Of a stretch of 64,000 bases of DNA, positions 46,138-56,491 are shown piece by piece (the first letter of the stretch is position 1; every line of letters begins with the position of its first letter). The notes beneath the pieces are model-generated. The model searched no databases and was not told the origin of the DNA. It saw only the letters and a program-made list of their open reading frames with translations. The position numbers were made by a program, and so were the translations under genes. The DNA is from Chara braunii (Eukaryota > Streptophyta > Charophyceae > Charales > Characeae): NCBI GenBank assembly GCA_003427395.1, contig BFEA01000852.1:359248-423247 (forward strand). Direction: 5' to 3'.

Positions 46138-46141
46138 TTAA

Positions 46142-48435
46142 GGCCATCTCTCGAACACCGTTTCACAAAAAAACATAAGGGGATCTCTGTAGTAGGTTTC
46201 CATATTCATGCCGTGAAATGGAAGCACAAAATGAAGTCTATTGTGTTTGGTGCTAAGCGCACTTTCTGAAAAAGTCGTTCAGGAAGGAGGCCGCAAAAAC
46301 GTAATGCCAGAAATCGGAGATAATTTCCGATTTCTGGCAAGCTCCACTGATGACGTTGTGTAAAGAGGACCCAAAGGCAAACATGACGAGTGGCCTCTTG
46401 CCGTTTTCGTGAAGAGGCCGGTAAGTGGAGCCCGGTGAAAAATTACCCGTGCACTTATGGTAAGTCGGGGAAATTCCGCGGAGGTGTCCTCTGGAGGGGG
46501 GGTAAAACCCATAGCCTCCACGGCCTAGTACTTCAGGGAGTGGATGCATATCCATCAGGGCCTAGTATTTCTGCCACTGAACGTGGAGGCCACGGAAGCC
46601 ATACCCACCACGGCCTAGCACTTCAGGGATGGAACCTAGAGCTCCGGAGGCGGCTCCACAACACGGTCATACGTGATGCCCCGGTCTGGGCGAGAAGACT
46701 GGACCGGACTTCATGTTTAATTTTTTTATTTGGATGAAAGAACTATTATGTCAAGCGCGCGTCACCACTTCTCCCTCTCTCTTTCTCTCTTCTCTCTCTC
46801 TTCCCCTCTGTTGTGATGTATGACTCATGAACAGTACGAGTCCATGTTCCAAGAATGGGCAGGTACTAACGCATAAGCTCCTCACTCTGATCCACGACTG
46901 TCACGCCACGCGGGACAATGAGCACGGACACGAACTCTTTGACTGTTCAGAGCACTTGCATGATGATGTCTCAAGCCCATCATCCTTCATCCTTTTGAAA
47001 GAAAGGCGCCACATAGTGATTTGAGGGGAACAGAAGAGAAGACTTGTTTAGGCGAAATGCAACATGACCCTCTACCCTCTATGAATTCCGAATATTGTCA
47101 CTGGAACAAACGCACTGACTTTCTACAGAAGTTGAGAGAAAACTTGCAAAAGTTGTGAATGATGTCATGCACAGTTCGATCTTCATACCGAAGTATCGTA
47201 ATTCGTCTGACCAACATCAGCCGCTTCCAGGCAAGCCATCCGCAGTTTAATAGCGAGATCAGTCCTCGTGAGCAGACCGTGCGAATTGCTGGCGTACTTG
47301 ACGTTTGATTGGGGACCGCACGAACCACAAACGGCTTTCTTAACTGCACACAAAACTTCGAAATGATGGTAGTAAACAGAACACAACAATGGGAAACACG
47401 CCCTTTTTTCCCAAAAGGGTAGAACTGCCATATATGTGAAGGCCGACTTATCAAAATCATTGAGACAGCATTTCCAGGAAAGGGAAGAGAAATGGTGGAC
47501 TGGAAGGATGACTCGACAGTTCAGCCAAGCAAACCCAATGACAAGATTCTTCCAAACGTAATTGTAGCTGCAACTTCTTTCAACTATCTCCTTGCGTCTG
47601 GAGCTGCGGCTTCCCATACTCGCAAGAGGGCCGACTCCCTCGGCACCGATGCTTCATCACTTGACACTGGTGAATGAGGCAGTTAGCCCCAAAATGCACC
47701 AACTAAAACTGATGCACCCGGTCTTTCCTACCGTTATCCATTACTTGCAACAAACTCCTGGTTACAAGTCCCTCGTACTGATGTACTCGTATGAAATAAT
47801 ATTAGCCGTATGAAATAATGTTAGTAACAACCTGCGTTAGAAGGATTACTCCACACCCTCTTCTTTTTCTCTTTCGTCTCTCCTGATTACCAGGTCTCTA
47901 CTTCTTTGGCCTCGGCTTGTTGTGACCTATCAACCAAATTATGCAGTCCACATCCCCTCAACCAGTTGTGGAACTTTTAATCTTGAAGGCCTCTCTCGAC
48001 AGCACTCGGCTGATTTTAGCATATAGTTTACTCCCAAGTGCATAAAGATCCCGCTTGGTGCTACCGCATTCAGATGCCGGCGCCACGGTGGGAACAGTGC
48101 ATGGACAACAAGACCGTTATGACTATCAACGTGATTATAGCATTAGACAGGAGACGAGAAAGGAATTCGACACCCCAGGGAGTCTGACCGAAGAGGATCA
48201 ATAGATAGACTGCGGAGCTCGAAAGAACATTGTGGTTTACTATGCAGAGTTCGGAAGACAAGGAACGAATAGGACTCTATCATCTTCCTCAAATAAATGG
48301 CGTCCGGGCATGAACGTATACCTTATTTCAAGTCAAACGACCCGTAGTGCCTGCCTAATCCGAAAGGGACCTAGTGATAGGAAAGCACTGACAAACTCAT
48401 CAGTTATCGGGAAGGGGTCTATTCGGAGGCTTGCA
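46142..48435. other. No gene recognised
   Basis: A CACGGCCTAG(T/C)ACTTCAGGGA direct repeat lies at 46,519 and 46,607, a CT-rich tract at 46,769-46,808 and a perfect hairpin at 46,306-46,338. ORFs on both strands (for example 47,183-47,617 minus and 47,492-47,677 plus) overlap each other and have no recognisable domains. Confidence 0.45.
46306..46338. other. Perfect 13-bp hairpin
   Basis: GCCAGAAATCGGA (46,306-46,318) pairs perfectly with TCCGATTTCTGGC (46,326-46,338) around the loop GATAATT. It is the longest perfect short stem I found, and nothing nearby explains it. Confidence 0.8.
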
Positions 48436-48439
48436 AGAG

Positions 48440-50120
48440 TCAGAGCTGGCGGAGCATCTTGCCAGGCTGAAAAGCATGACTGCAATCAATAAAATTCTCT
48501 TCGTTGTTGCTCGGAGTTGTGCCCGTCACTCGACAATGGTGACTCCCTTCCCTTCGGTTTCCTCGTGTCTCATCTTTTTTCTGCTCCGCCGTAACATCAA
48601 CAATGGTTACACCCTTCACCTTTGGTTGCCTCGTTCTCTTGTGGAAACGCTTTTGCTGTCCCTCTACAAAGGCTTCTGCAGTATTTCTTACTTGGTCGGC
48701 TTCAACTTGGTGGACTCTTGTCTCTTTTTTGAACGTCTTGGCTGTCCTCTTGGAGACTCTCTCTTCCTTGGAGGGTTCCAACGATGTGTACTCTATCCCC
48801 TACTTTTGCATATGGCTACGATTTCCTTCTTGTTCACGTCAGGTAGATGCTTCCTTGTATCTTGTGCGAATTCCTCCTGATCGTACATTCCTACCATGGG
48901 ACTTGTGGTTGCTTTTTGTTTCGTTTCAGACGGTCCAGCTCAAGTGCCGAAGGTCCAGCCGCAAGCCAACCAACTCTTCAAATTGCACCATGACCTTTTT
49001 TTGTTTGTTCTACCCCGAACATGTGTCATGGCATCCCTGTATCAACCTCTCACTTCCTTCGATTGATCTTTATGTTGTGCCTTTCGACGATCCCCTTAAA
49101 CCATTGGTACTTCTCAAAGGTGTACCTGACGTCCATTAACAAGTCATGATTTCAGGAATCATACGGGCCACTACAGGAGGGCCCAAGTTCGTCCGACTAG
49201 AGACTTCTCTACTCTTTACTTCTTTCGCGTTCGATAGCAGGGCCAGGTACTGGTGGTTTAAGCTGCTCATTCACTCTTCTTGCCGCTGATGAGCAGTGAT
49301 GCTGTGTGACGAGCTTTGGTGTGTGCAGTCGGAGTCTCCCCAATCGCTATACTTCCCTGTTTGGAACTGGGGTTGAGAGCCTTGGATATCCAAGCTTCCA
49401 CATTAGCTTTATCTTCATCGTTACCTGGCTTTAGCTCTGTGTTTTATCCTTAAGGATAGCGAAGCTCCTATCAGTTGTGGCCGTCATCTCCTTCGGCCCT
49501 TGTCAGCAATCTCTCGATTACCTTTGCATCAGGTGAGATTTTTTGGCAATGATCTGGACGTATTGTGAGATTCATTCCTATTTGCAATCTTCTCCTTCAG
49601 CTGGGTTAGTTCATCAATCTCGCTTAACTTCTTGTCGAGCAACTCACATACCCGATCGAACCTGTTGTTAGTTGCTGAGATAACCTTCATTGGAAATTCT
49701 TCTCTCTCGTGCTTCTCAGGACTTCTTACCTTCTCCTCCTGTTCACACTTGTTGTACTTATCTACTTTCGCAACTTGCTACTTTGCTTCGTGACCAACGT
49801 GCCTAACTTTTCTTTTGTGGACAACCTTGTCCAAAAAACTCTGAAGTGTTTCTCAAGCCATCCGCTTCTTTTGTATTGTCCTTATCCAGACTAATGTGCC
49901 AAGTTCGAAATAGTAGAAGATCATACAATGCCATAAGCCATTGACGAAGCATGTAGGGTGTTTGAACAGGAATTATAGCAGTACTAGTACGAGTAGTACG
50001 CACTCCATTCAAAAGCCTGTTTAGGGTGAGGCAAACAACGGGCGTATGTCCCGCTTGACCACAGCTACAACAAGTCGTCGCTTTGGCAACAGCCATGTTG
50101 GAATTCATATTTGAAGCCAT
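48440..50120 (-). pseudogene. Decayed gag-like ORF with CCHC zinc knuckle
   Basis: The minus strand from an ATG at 50,120 reads MASNMNSNMAVAKATT then CCSCGQAGHTPVVC, a correct CX2CX4HX4C knuckle. Further along (about 49,810-49,530), with stops and frame changes, comes a charged segment including REEFPMKVISATNNRFDRV and LSEIDELTQLKEKIA, a likely coiled coil. Another basic/acidic stretch (MEPSKEERVSKRTAKTFKK..) occupies 48,440-48,781. Knuckle followed by a charged coiled coil is the layout of the PLE ORF1 at 22.4-23.8 kb and of other retroelement gag-like proteins. No RT was found next to it. The TTAA MITE at 49,100-49,257 has inserted into it. Confidence 0.5.
49100..49257. mobile_element. TTAA-flanked MITE, 158 bp
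   Basis: The element is flanked by TTAA at 49,096-49,099 and 49,258-49,261. The left end is ACCATTGGTACTTCTC; the right end read inward is ACCACCAGTACCTGGCCC. The interior matches the 52,499-52,648 copy in the same orientation (GCCACTACAGGAG, TCGTCCGACTAGAGACTTCTCTACTC, TTCGATAGC.GGGCCA). Confidence 0.7.
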
Positions 50121-50925
50121 CTTTAATCAGTCTTCAAGCCACATAACAATATTGTACTAATTAGTCGGTTACTTTTGGTGTCAAAGTATTTAGATAGCAA
50201 TCACATGCATCGTATGGTTTCAACCTTAGTACCGATCATCCCAGTGGTTTAAAGTTGGAAAGTCAAAAATACTGAATAACTCTTAGGGATGATAGCAATG
50301 ACTTCGACAATTGGTCGACAGTACTTAAGCTAACGCCACTCTTAGTAACGTGTTGTACCAAAATTGAAGCCTAGCCACTATAATCGATTTCAAAAAGAAA
50401 AATTTTGAAATAAAAAGTCTGCCACAAAAGATAATAGAAAAAAACGCAGAGAACTCATATACGCCTGTGAAAAACTATCTCCTCTCAGAAGGCGAAACCT
50501 TGTGCCAATGTCAAAAACGACAATACCGAAAAACGCAGAGAACTCATATACGCCGGTAAAATACTATAGGGTATATTTTTGGCCATCAACAAAATTTGCT
50601 TGTATTTTATTATTATTATTTTTTTATTTGAAGAGATTGTTACTCGTATCTATGTTGACATTAAGGAGAGGCGATGGCAGGAGGGAATGTTCGAAAATGC
50701 AGGATGGGTGGTAGTGACACGCATCGTTCAGACCAGGTGGTCACTCTTTAGTGGACTGACCTATTTAAGTCATAGGTTATGAGCTTGGTCGTGCTTTTTC
50801 GATTTTCCTTGTTGACGAGGTTATACCCTGTTGCTATTTCAATCAAACTTGTCTTTGTTTTCAACATTTTTTTTTTTGCTTTTGTCTTTTTTTTTTAAAT
50901 CGAATCCATGTGTCTTGAATCTAAA
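50121..50925. other. No gene; one direct repeat
   Basis: AAAACGCAGAGAACTCATAT occurs at about 50,441 and 50,531, followed in both by ACGCC.GT.AAA.ACTAT. The rest is AT-rich without coding signal. Confidence 0.5.
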
Positions 50926-50926
50926 G

Positions 50927-52175
50927 GTGACGAGTTTGGCAACAACTCGAGCTTCATTGTTCACTAAATGTTTTAACTCCACGATCTTATTTAAAACGCA
51001 CAATCATTTTATCCATATCCAAACAATTTGTTCATTATTTTTTGCACTTGAGGGATTGTTTGACATAGATACTTTGGAATATGCAGTGACATGATGAGAA
51101 GATAGTTTTTCTTGGTGGTGCAAGAAAAGTAGAATATGCGCACTAAAATCTTATGTTTCATTTGCGTTGTCTGGGTGAAAGTAACATCAAAGAGATATGA
51201 AAAAGGTTTCAAGTCTGATTTTATTAGGGACCATGATTGAATCAACCAAATATATTATAAGGATTTGCGCAAGGCTTCGGGATAAGCAATTACTTGCTTG
51301 CTTAACATATTCTAAGAATGTGGTGACGAGTTTGATACCAACTCAGACTTCATTATTCATTAAATGTTTGAACTTCAGGATCTCATTTGAAATGCCGAGT
51401 CGTTTTATCGATTGTTGATTTTTTTTTTCACTTGAGCGTTTTTTTTATATTGATATTTTAGAAAATACAATGACAAGACGAGAAGATAGTTTTCCTCGGT
51501 GGTGCAAAAAAAGGTTAGGTTACCAATGGTTCGGAGACCGGACGTCCCCTCTCGACATCATGTACCCCCGTCGTCCGGATTTTCGGACGATGGCTTGTTG
51601 GCACTTAAAAATCACAGTGTTGCGCATGCCCTAGAGACCTCCCACAAAAAGTTTCAGATTTGTTTGAGCATTTGGTGATAGGGTGGTATTTGGGGTGGGG
51701 GCGGGGAACAATGGGTTTTCGTGGGGATATGAGGGGTATAGATGGGGATTAGAATCTTTGAAGATTTTTATTATTTATTCTACTGGCCCAAATTATCCAA
51801 AACTTTGGTGGCATACACCTAATGCAAGCTGGAAGCCACATGATTTTTTTTTCGGAAAAAAAAAAAAAAAACTTTTTGCGTTAGGTCGGATATACCCTGT
51901 CCGGTCCGTCGTCCGACCAGATGTTCGGTCGGACATCTTGGACGGTCAGGGGGGTCCCGAGCGTCCGATTCAACAACCTACAACCTATAAAAAAGGAGAA
52001 TATGTGTAGTGACATTTATGTTTCATTTGCGTTGTGTGAGTGAAAGTAACATCGAAGAGATATGAAAAGGGTTTTTTCTAACCTTTTTTCTAGCCTTTTT
52101 AATAGTTTAGTATATTACAAGGATTCGTGCAAGGCTTTTGGATACGCGAGTGCGTGCTTGCGTAACATAATATAA
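50927..52175. repeat. ~390-bp tandem repeat, about 2.3 units, split by an insertion
   Basis: GTGACGAGTTTG..AACTC(A/G)..CTTCATT.TTCA.TAAATG begins at 50,927 and 51,322. TTATGTTTCATTTGCGTTGT.TG.GTGAAAGTAACATC begins at about 51,148 and 52,017. The second unit is broken at 51,514 by a 474-bp hAT-like element and resumes at 51,997. Confidence 0.75.
51515..51988. mobile_element. hAT-like element, 474 bp, with 8-bp TSD AAAAAAGG
   Basis: The ends are TTAGGTTACCAATGGTTCGG on the left and, read inward, ATAGGTTGTAGGTTGTTGAA on the right. Exact 8-bp direct repeats AAAAAAGG flank it (51,507-51,514 and 51,989-51,996), and the flanks rejoin a tandem repeat unit whose intact version is at about 51,113-51,150. 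Both ends are rich in TCGGAC/GTCCGA words like the other hAT-like elements here. No transposase is present. Confidence 0.75.
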
Positions 52176-52269
52176 GAATGTGAGCATTGAGTACCCCATT
52201 TTCATACACGGCCGAAAACTACTATGTCATGGTCTCTTAAAGTTTAGCAATTGGGATGAGAGGGATAAT

Positions 52270-52385
52270 ATGTGTGTGGGTATATGTATGTGTGTGTGTA
52301 TGTATGTGTGTGTATGTGCGTGTGTGTATGAATGTATGTATTTGTATGTGCGTGTTTACGTCTGTGTGTATATGTGTTTGTATAA
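52270..52385. repeat. Degenerate (TG)n tract
   Basis: Alternating TG/TA sequence of about 115 bases (GTGTGTATGTATGTGTGTGT..). It has Z-DNA potential, and frames through it are artefactual. Confidence 0.85.
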
Positions 52386-52498
52386 GGGTCAGGAAGAGAG
52401 AGAAAATACTATTGATTTGTATATATATTTTTCTCTCACATGTGAAAATGAGAAAAGGGGCGACATTGAACATCGATTTTCAGACACGAAATTTTTAA

Positions 52499-52648
52499 AC
52501 CACTAGTACTTCCTTGAATCGTGCCTGTTAACGCGTCACGATTTAAAAAAATGTATGAGCTACTATAGGAACACCTAAATTCATCCGACTATAAACGTTT
52601 CTACTCTTTTTTTTTCCATGGTCGATAGCTGGGCCAAGTACTGGTGAT
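52499..52648. mobile_element. TTAA-flanked MITE, 150 bp (plus orientation)
   Basis: TTAA flanks lie at 52,495-52,498 and 52,649-52,652. The ends ACCACTAGTACTTCC and (inward) ATCACCAGTACTTGGC match the copy at 45,988-46,137 in reverse complement along the full 150 bases. A central palindrome, GAATCGTG..CACGATTT, is conserved. Confidence 0.75.
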
Positions 52649-52652
52649 TTAA

Positions 52653-53035
52653 AAGTGCTCAATGACATTTTTTTTTTTTTACATAGAGGTTGGTGCAAGG
52701 AATATGAATGTGGACGAAGCACAGAAATCCAAATTGCAAAATCACACTGAAGTCCAAGTAGTCAAAGCAAGAGCAGATAGCACAATGGAACCGAGTAACC
52801 ATCCATTTGAGAATGATACAGAAGAATCGTGAGTCAATGTCCAAGCCCAATCGGGCAACACCAACAGCATAACCAAGGTAGTTCTCTCTCTTGCATTGCG
52901 CCAGACACCCTACCTACTCTACAACCTATCACTACAACTACAGCATGGAAGCAACCAGACAACTTGACGACCAGCGAGTGATGATGTCAACACCAATGCC
53001 GACCTCCTCTCCACCAGGTACGTCTCTCTCGTCTC
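52653..53035. other. Spacer, no gene recognised
   Basis: A T14 run is followed by non-repetitive sequence up to the GC-rich candidate LTR. Nothing coding was seen. Confidence 0.4.
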
Positions 53036-53039
53036 CCTC

Positions 53040-53736
53040 ACTCTCCCTTGTTATCCCACACAATGCCCTTCACCTCCGAAGAACCACCTTCGCCCTTCAC
53101 CTTCTCTGCGCCCGCAGGCGGCCCGGCTATGGCCGCCAGCGCCCTGCGCCCAGGCTGCGCTCTACCGCTTAGCGCCAGCCTGCTCTCCCTCAGCCTAGCG
53201 CAATGCAGACACACTCGCAATGCAGCAGCGTGCCGGCCCTGCTCACAATGGCCAAGCTCCCTGCCCACTCGCCCTCTCTGCCTATATGCCAGTGTTGCAT
53301 GTGGGCGGCCTCCCTTGAGCCTGCGCCTGGGCCCTAGTACCTGTACCCAGGCCCAATGCGGTTGGGGCCCACGCAGTACAGTTGTGCCTCTTTCATTCGG
53401 GCCCGCGTCCATATTCAGATAGCGGACCGGTTTCCCATTGGCATTTTCGGCCTCTATTTCCAGTATGCAATGTCGGCCTCACGTTTATGTGTACAGGGCC
53501 TAACCAACTCTGAAGGGCCCTGGTCCTTCTGCATTTGCAGAGATTCGGTGTTCGGTGCACTCCAACCAACTAGCGTGCGGCAACTGTATGGACCCCACTT
53601 CGTGAAATGTTTGAACAGAGGGCTCTTGTGATTTGTTGGCACGCCTCCACTTAGGGCGGGCACGGTGCTTGCTGGGGGCCTTGGCCCAGAACATGTATAC
53701 CACTGCAAGGCCCCTTTTGAGGGCTCAGTCCTCACA
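53040..53736 (-). repeat. Candidate 3' LTR or 3' region of the chromovirus
   Basis: Immediately after the chromodomain ORF on the minus strand comes a purine tract, GCTAAAGGGGATGGAA (53,737-53,752), then TGTGAGGACTGAGCCCTC. A polypurine tract followed by TG is how a 3' LTR starts. The region is GC-rich and distinct from its surroundings. I found no matching copy beyond gag (59,180-64,000), so a 5' LTR is not visible and the far boundary (53,040) is only a composition change. Confidence 0.35.
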
Positions 53737-53752
53737 TTCCATCCCCTTTAGC
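53737..53752 (-). other. Putative polypurine tract of the chromovirus
   Basis: On the minus strand GCTAAAGGGGATGGAA precedes TGTGAGG. Its position after pol and its purine content fit plus-strand priming of an LTR element. Confidence 0.4.
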
Positions 53753-53773
53753 TTCGAAAGTCCGCTGAGATGC

Positions 53774-54022
53774 TTACTTCGCAGGTGCGTTCCCTTTTAA
53801 CATCCTCTCATATTCTGCCACCACTTGAGGAGCTGTGTCAATCAGTTCCTCTCTGGTGAACCACTGATCTTCTTTTGGATCCGTATGATGCCTGAATCTG
53901 ACACAATATTCTCTCTTGGGTTTGGGAGGTCTTCCTCTACCCAGTGGCTTTGGAACAGGCAGGTCTTTGTGATCCACAATGTCGTCGATGTCCACTTGAC
54001 CATCCATGGTTGGGGGCAGCAT
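53774..54022 (-). pseudogene. Chromodomain at C-terminus of chromovirus integrase
   Basis: The 82 residues include DIDDIVDHKDLP, a basic GRGRPPKPKRE segment, YCVRFRHHTDPKEDQW and REELIDTAPQVVAEYE, matching the chromodomain pattern (strand with IxDH, YxVRFxxxxxxxxxW, then the C-terminal helix with EYE). It is in the same frame as the integrase ORF and separated from it only by a TGA (54,032-54,034), one C-to-T change from CGA. Chromodomains of Ty3/gypsy chromoviruses direct integration to marked chromatin. Confidence 0.8.
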
Positions 54023-54031
54023 CGATCTCCT

Positions 54032-55492
54032 TCAAGGGAATTGATCTGTCTCAGCGGAAGGTGCAAGCTTTGAGGCATGAAAGACAGGGTGAGTGTGCAA
54101 GTGACCAGGGATGCGGATAACATAGGTAGGACCATCCATCTCATCCCCAACTATATCCAGGACTTCCCAGGGACCAAAATACTGAGGCATTAGTTTAGGA
54201 GAGATTTTGAATTCCTGTCCTAGTTCACTAGCCTTGACCCGGACACGTTCCCCTACCTGAAATGAGGACTGTCGACGATGTTTGTTCTCAGAAGCAATCA
54301 TTGCTTGCTGAGCTTTCTTGATGTGCTCGACAGCTTGCTGCAACAACTTCTCATACTGCACACCATACTCAAGTGTGCCTGGAGTTGCAGAGGGTCGGTT
54401 TTCAGGTAGGAGGAAGTCTAGAGCTGATCTAGGCTTCCATCCCAAGTGCAGCTGATTAGGACTAACGTCGGTACTGCTGTGTACAGCGTTATTGTACAGG
54501 CTGACGATGAGAGACAACTTCTCATCCCAATCATCCTGACTGGGCTTGATGTAAATCAACAGGTGTTGTACAACTCTGTTCATTTTCTCGGCCTGTCCGT
54601 TGGCTTCGGGATGATTCCCTGAAGTCATCTGAAGTTGACTGCCCATCTGTTCNGCAGTCTTCTTCCACAACTCACTCGTGAAGCGGACATCTCTGTCACT
54701 AACGATTGACTTTGGTAGTCCAAAATCACGCACCCAGTTGTCCAGAAACAACTTGATGACATGTTCAATCCTTGCGGTCTCTGGCATGGCAATTAGTCTA
54801 GCGTACTTGGTGAATCGATCTATAATGACAAAGATGTGCCTCTTGCCACTCCTATTGGTCACCAGGGTGTCCATGAAATCCATGGAAACACTCTGTCGCG
54901 GACCAGCGGGGATAGGTAAGGGCTTCAACAACCCAAGCGGTGCTTGAGTTCGCGACTTGTCCCGCTGACAGACCTGACAGGTCTCCACATACCTATTTGC
55001 ATCTTCTAGCATTCGGGGCCACCAAAATCGCTGTACTAGATTGACACTCGTCTTTTTGTAGCCAAAGTGTCCGGTTGCGTCATGACATTCTCCTAAGAAT
55101 AAACTACGCAAACGTTCACTAGATGGAATCACTAATCTTTTACAACCGGCCTTATCAAGAAAGAGAAGCCCATCCACCATCACAAACTCATTTTTTGTGG
55201 CCTTGTCTTTCGCCTGTAGTTTGCGTATAATGTCCATCGTGACAGGGTTTTCCTGACAGGCTCCCACCAGCGATTGAGTTAGTTCCTCAGATACACCAAA
55301 CTCAAAAACTAGCGCCCCAAGGTAGTCTGCTCTACGTGACAGCGCACATGCAACCTTGTTGTACTCTCCCTTCAGATACTTTAGCTTGAAGTCATACTGA
55401 TCTATGACCTCAATCCAGCGCTTGAGTGCATCAGAGAGAGTCGGTTGAGTCTTGATCCATTTAAGAACCGTCCCAACAGAAAGTGTCTCCAA
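54032..55492 (-). pseudogene. Ty3/gypsy RNase H tail and integrase
   Basis: The 486-residue frame starts in the RNase H tail (LKWIKTQPTLSDALKRW, then VACALSRR where VADALSRR is usual). It continues with the HHCC zinc finger (H137, H142, C172, C175) and a catalytic core with D205 (SMDFMD), D266 (SDRD) and E302 (GQAEKMNR), that is a D,D35E spacing. The GPY/F-like module YFGPWEV lies at about 438-444. One undetermined base at 54,654 gives X280. The integrase triad itself is intact. The terminal TGA at 54,032 cuts off the chromodomain. Its role was insertion of the cDNA into the genome. Confidence 0.9.
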
Positions 55493-55788
55493 TGGACAAG
55501 TGCCTTGTAGAGAGCATAGAATTCTCTTTCGTAGGTGAACTTTGCCAGTTTCTTTGATGACATTTTCTTGCTCATGTACTCAATCGGTCTGAACGTTTTC
55601 CCATCCTGCTGAGCCAGAACTGCACCAATGCCGTATTGGCTTGTGTTAGTGGTCACAATGAACGGCTTCTGAGGATCGGGCACCATGAGAACCTCATGAT
55701 TCATGAGTGCTTGCTTCAATCGTTTGAAAGCAGCCTCGCACTCATCACTCCAGTCCCACGGTGTGTCAAGTCGAGTTAGATCAGTCAA
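55402..55788 (-). pseudogene. Ty3/gypsy RNase H domain, damaged
   Basis: [20 protein letters not shown] begins the RT-RH connection, and VTTNTSQYGIGAVLAQ is the first RNase H strand, with Asn where the catalytic Asp of TDAS is expected. YEREFYALYKALVHWRHFLLGR follows, after which the frame runs out of the family alignment: the usual RTDH segment is missing and the downstream frame resumes with TVLKWIKTQ. So a deletion of roughly 25 bases near 55,460-55,470 removes a catalytic Asp and shifts frame. RNase H is inactive here. Confidence 0.8.
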
Positions 55789-56398
55789 AGGAGGCGACTG
55801 TAGAATAATTTTTCACAAAGTTCCTATAGTAGGCGCACATCCCTAAGAAAGATCTGACCTCAGTAAAAGTCTGAGGTCGTGGCCAGTCTCTGATACAGGC
55901 CACCTTCGCATCTTCCGGCCTAATCCCTTCCGCGGATACTTCATGACTCAAGTACAAGATCTTAGTGCGTTCAAACTCACATTTCTCTAAGTTGACCTTA
56001 TACTTGTGTTGTCGCATGAGTGATAATACAGTCTCAACGTGCTGTGCATGCTCCTCGACAGACTTACTTAAGATAAGTATATCGTCAAGGTAGACAACGA
56101 CAAACTTATATAAGTGGTCTTGGAAGATCCTATTCATGGCATGCTGGAATGTACCCGGCGCATTGCAAAGGCCACAGGGCATCACTACAAACTCATACAG
56201 ACCGTATCTGGTCTGAAAAGCAGTCTTGTGCTGATCCTTATGTCTTATTGCGATCTTTTGGTAGCCGGATTTTAAGTCTATCTTGCTATAGTACTTACAT
56301 CCCTGCACGCCATCCAATAGGTCGTCTATGTGAGGTAGAGGCTCTGCGTTTTTCACTGTGATGGCATTGAGGCCTCTATAATCAATGCACATCCTCAA
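55781..56398 (-). pseudogene. Ty3/gypsy reverse transcriptase core
   Basis: RT motifs are [25 protein letters not shown] (motif A Asp), [13 protein letters not shown] (motif B; PFGLTNAPATFQ is usual), VVYLDDILI (motif C, YxDD present) and [13 protein letters not shown]. The frame is continuous with the protease ORF upstream, interrupted only by TGA at 56,492. It ends after KNYSTVA, where one C has been lost near 55,795, shifting frame into the RNase H part. Confidence 0.9.
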
Positions 56399-56491
56399 TG
56401 TACCCCCCTTCTTCGGTACAAATAGAATAGGAGATCCGTAGGGGGAAGTACTCGGCCGGATCCATCCCTTTTCTGTCAGCTCTTTCAGTTG

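Noticed and set aside
48431-49139. Plus-strand ORFs of 149 and 178 codons
   Set aside because: They lie antisense to the charged gag-like remnant and have shadow composition (Phe/Leu/Ser-rich).
53038-53422. 124-codon ORFs on both strands in the GC-rich segment
   Set aside because: GC-rich DNA lacks stops; position after pol fits an LTR or 3' region rather than a gene.
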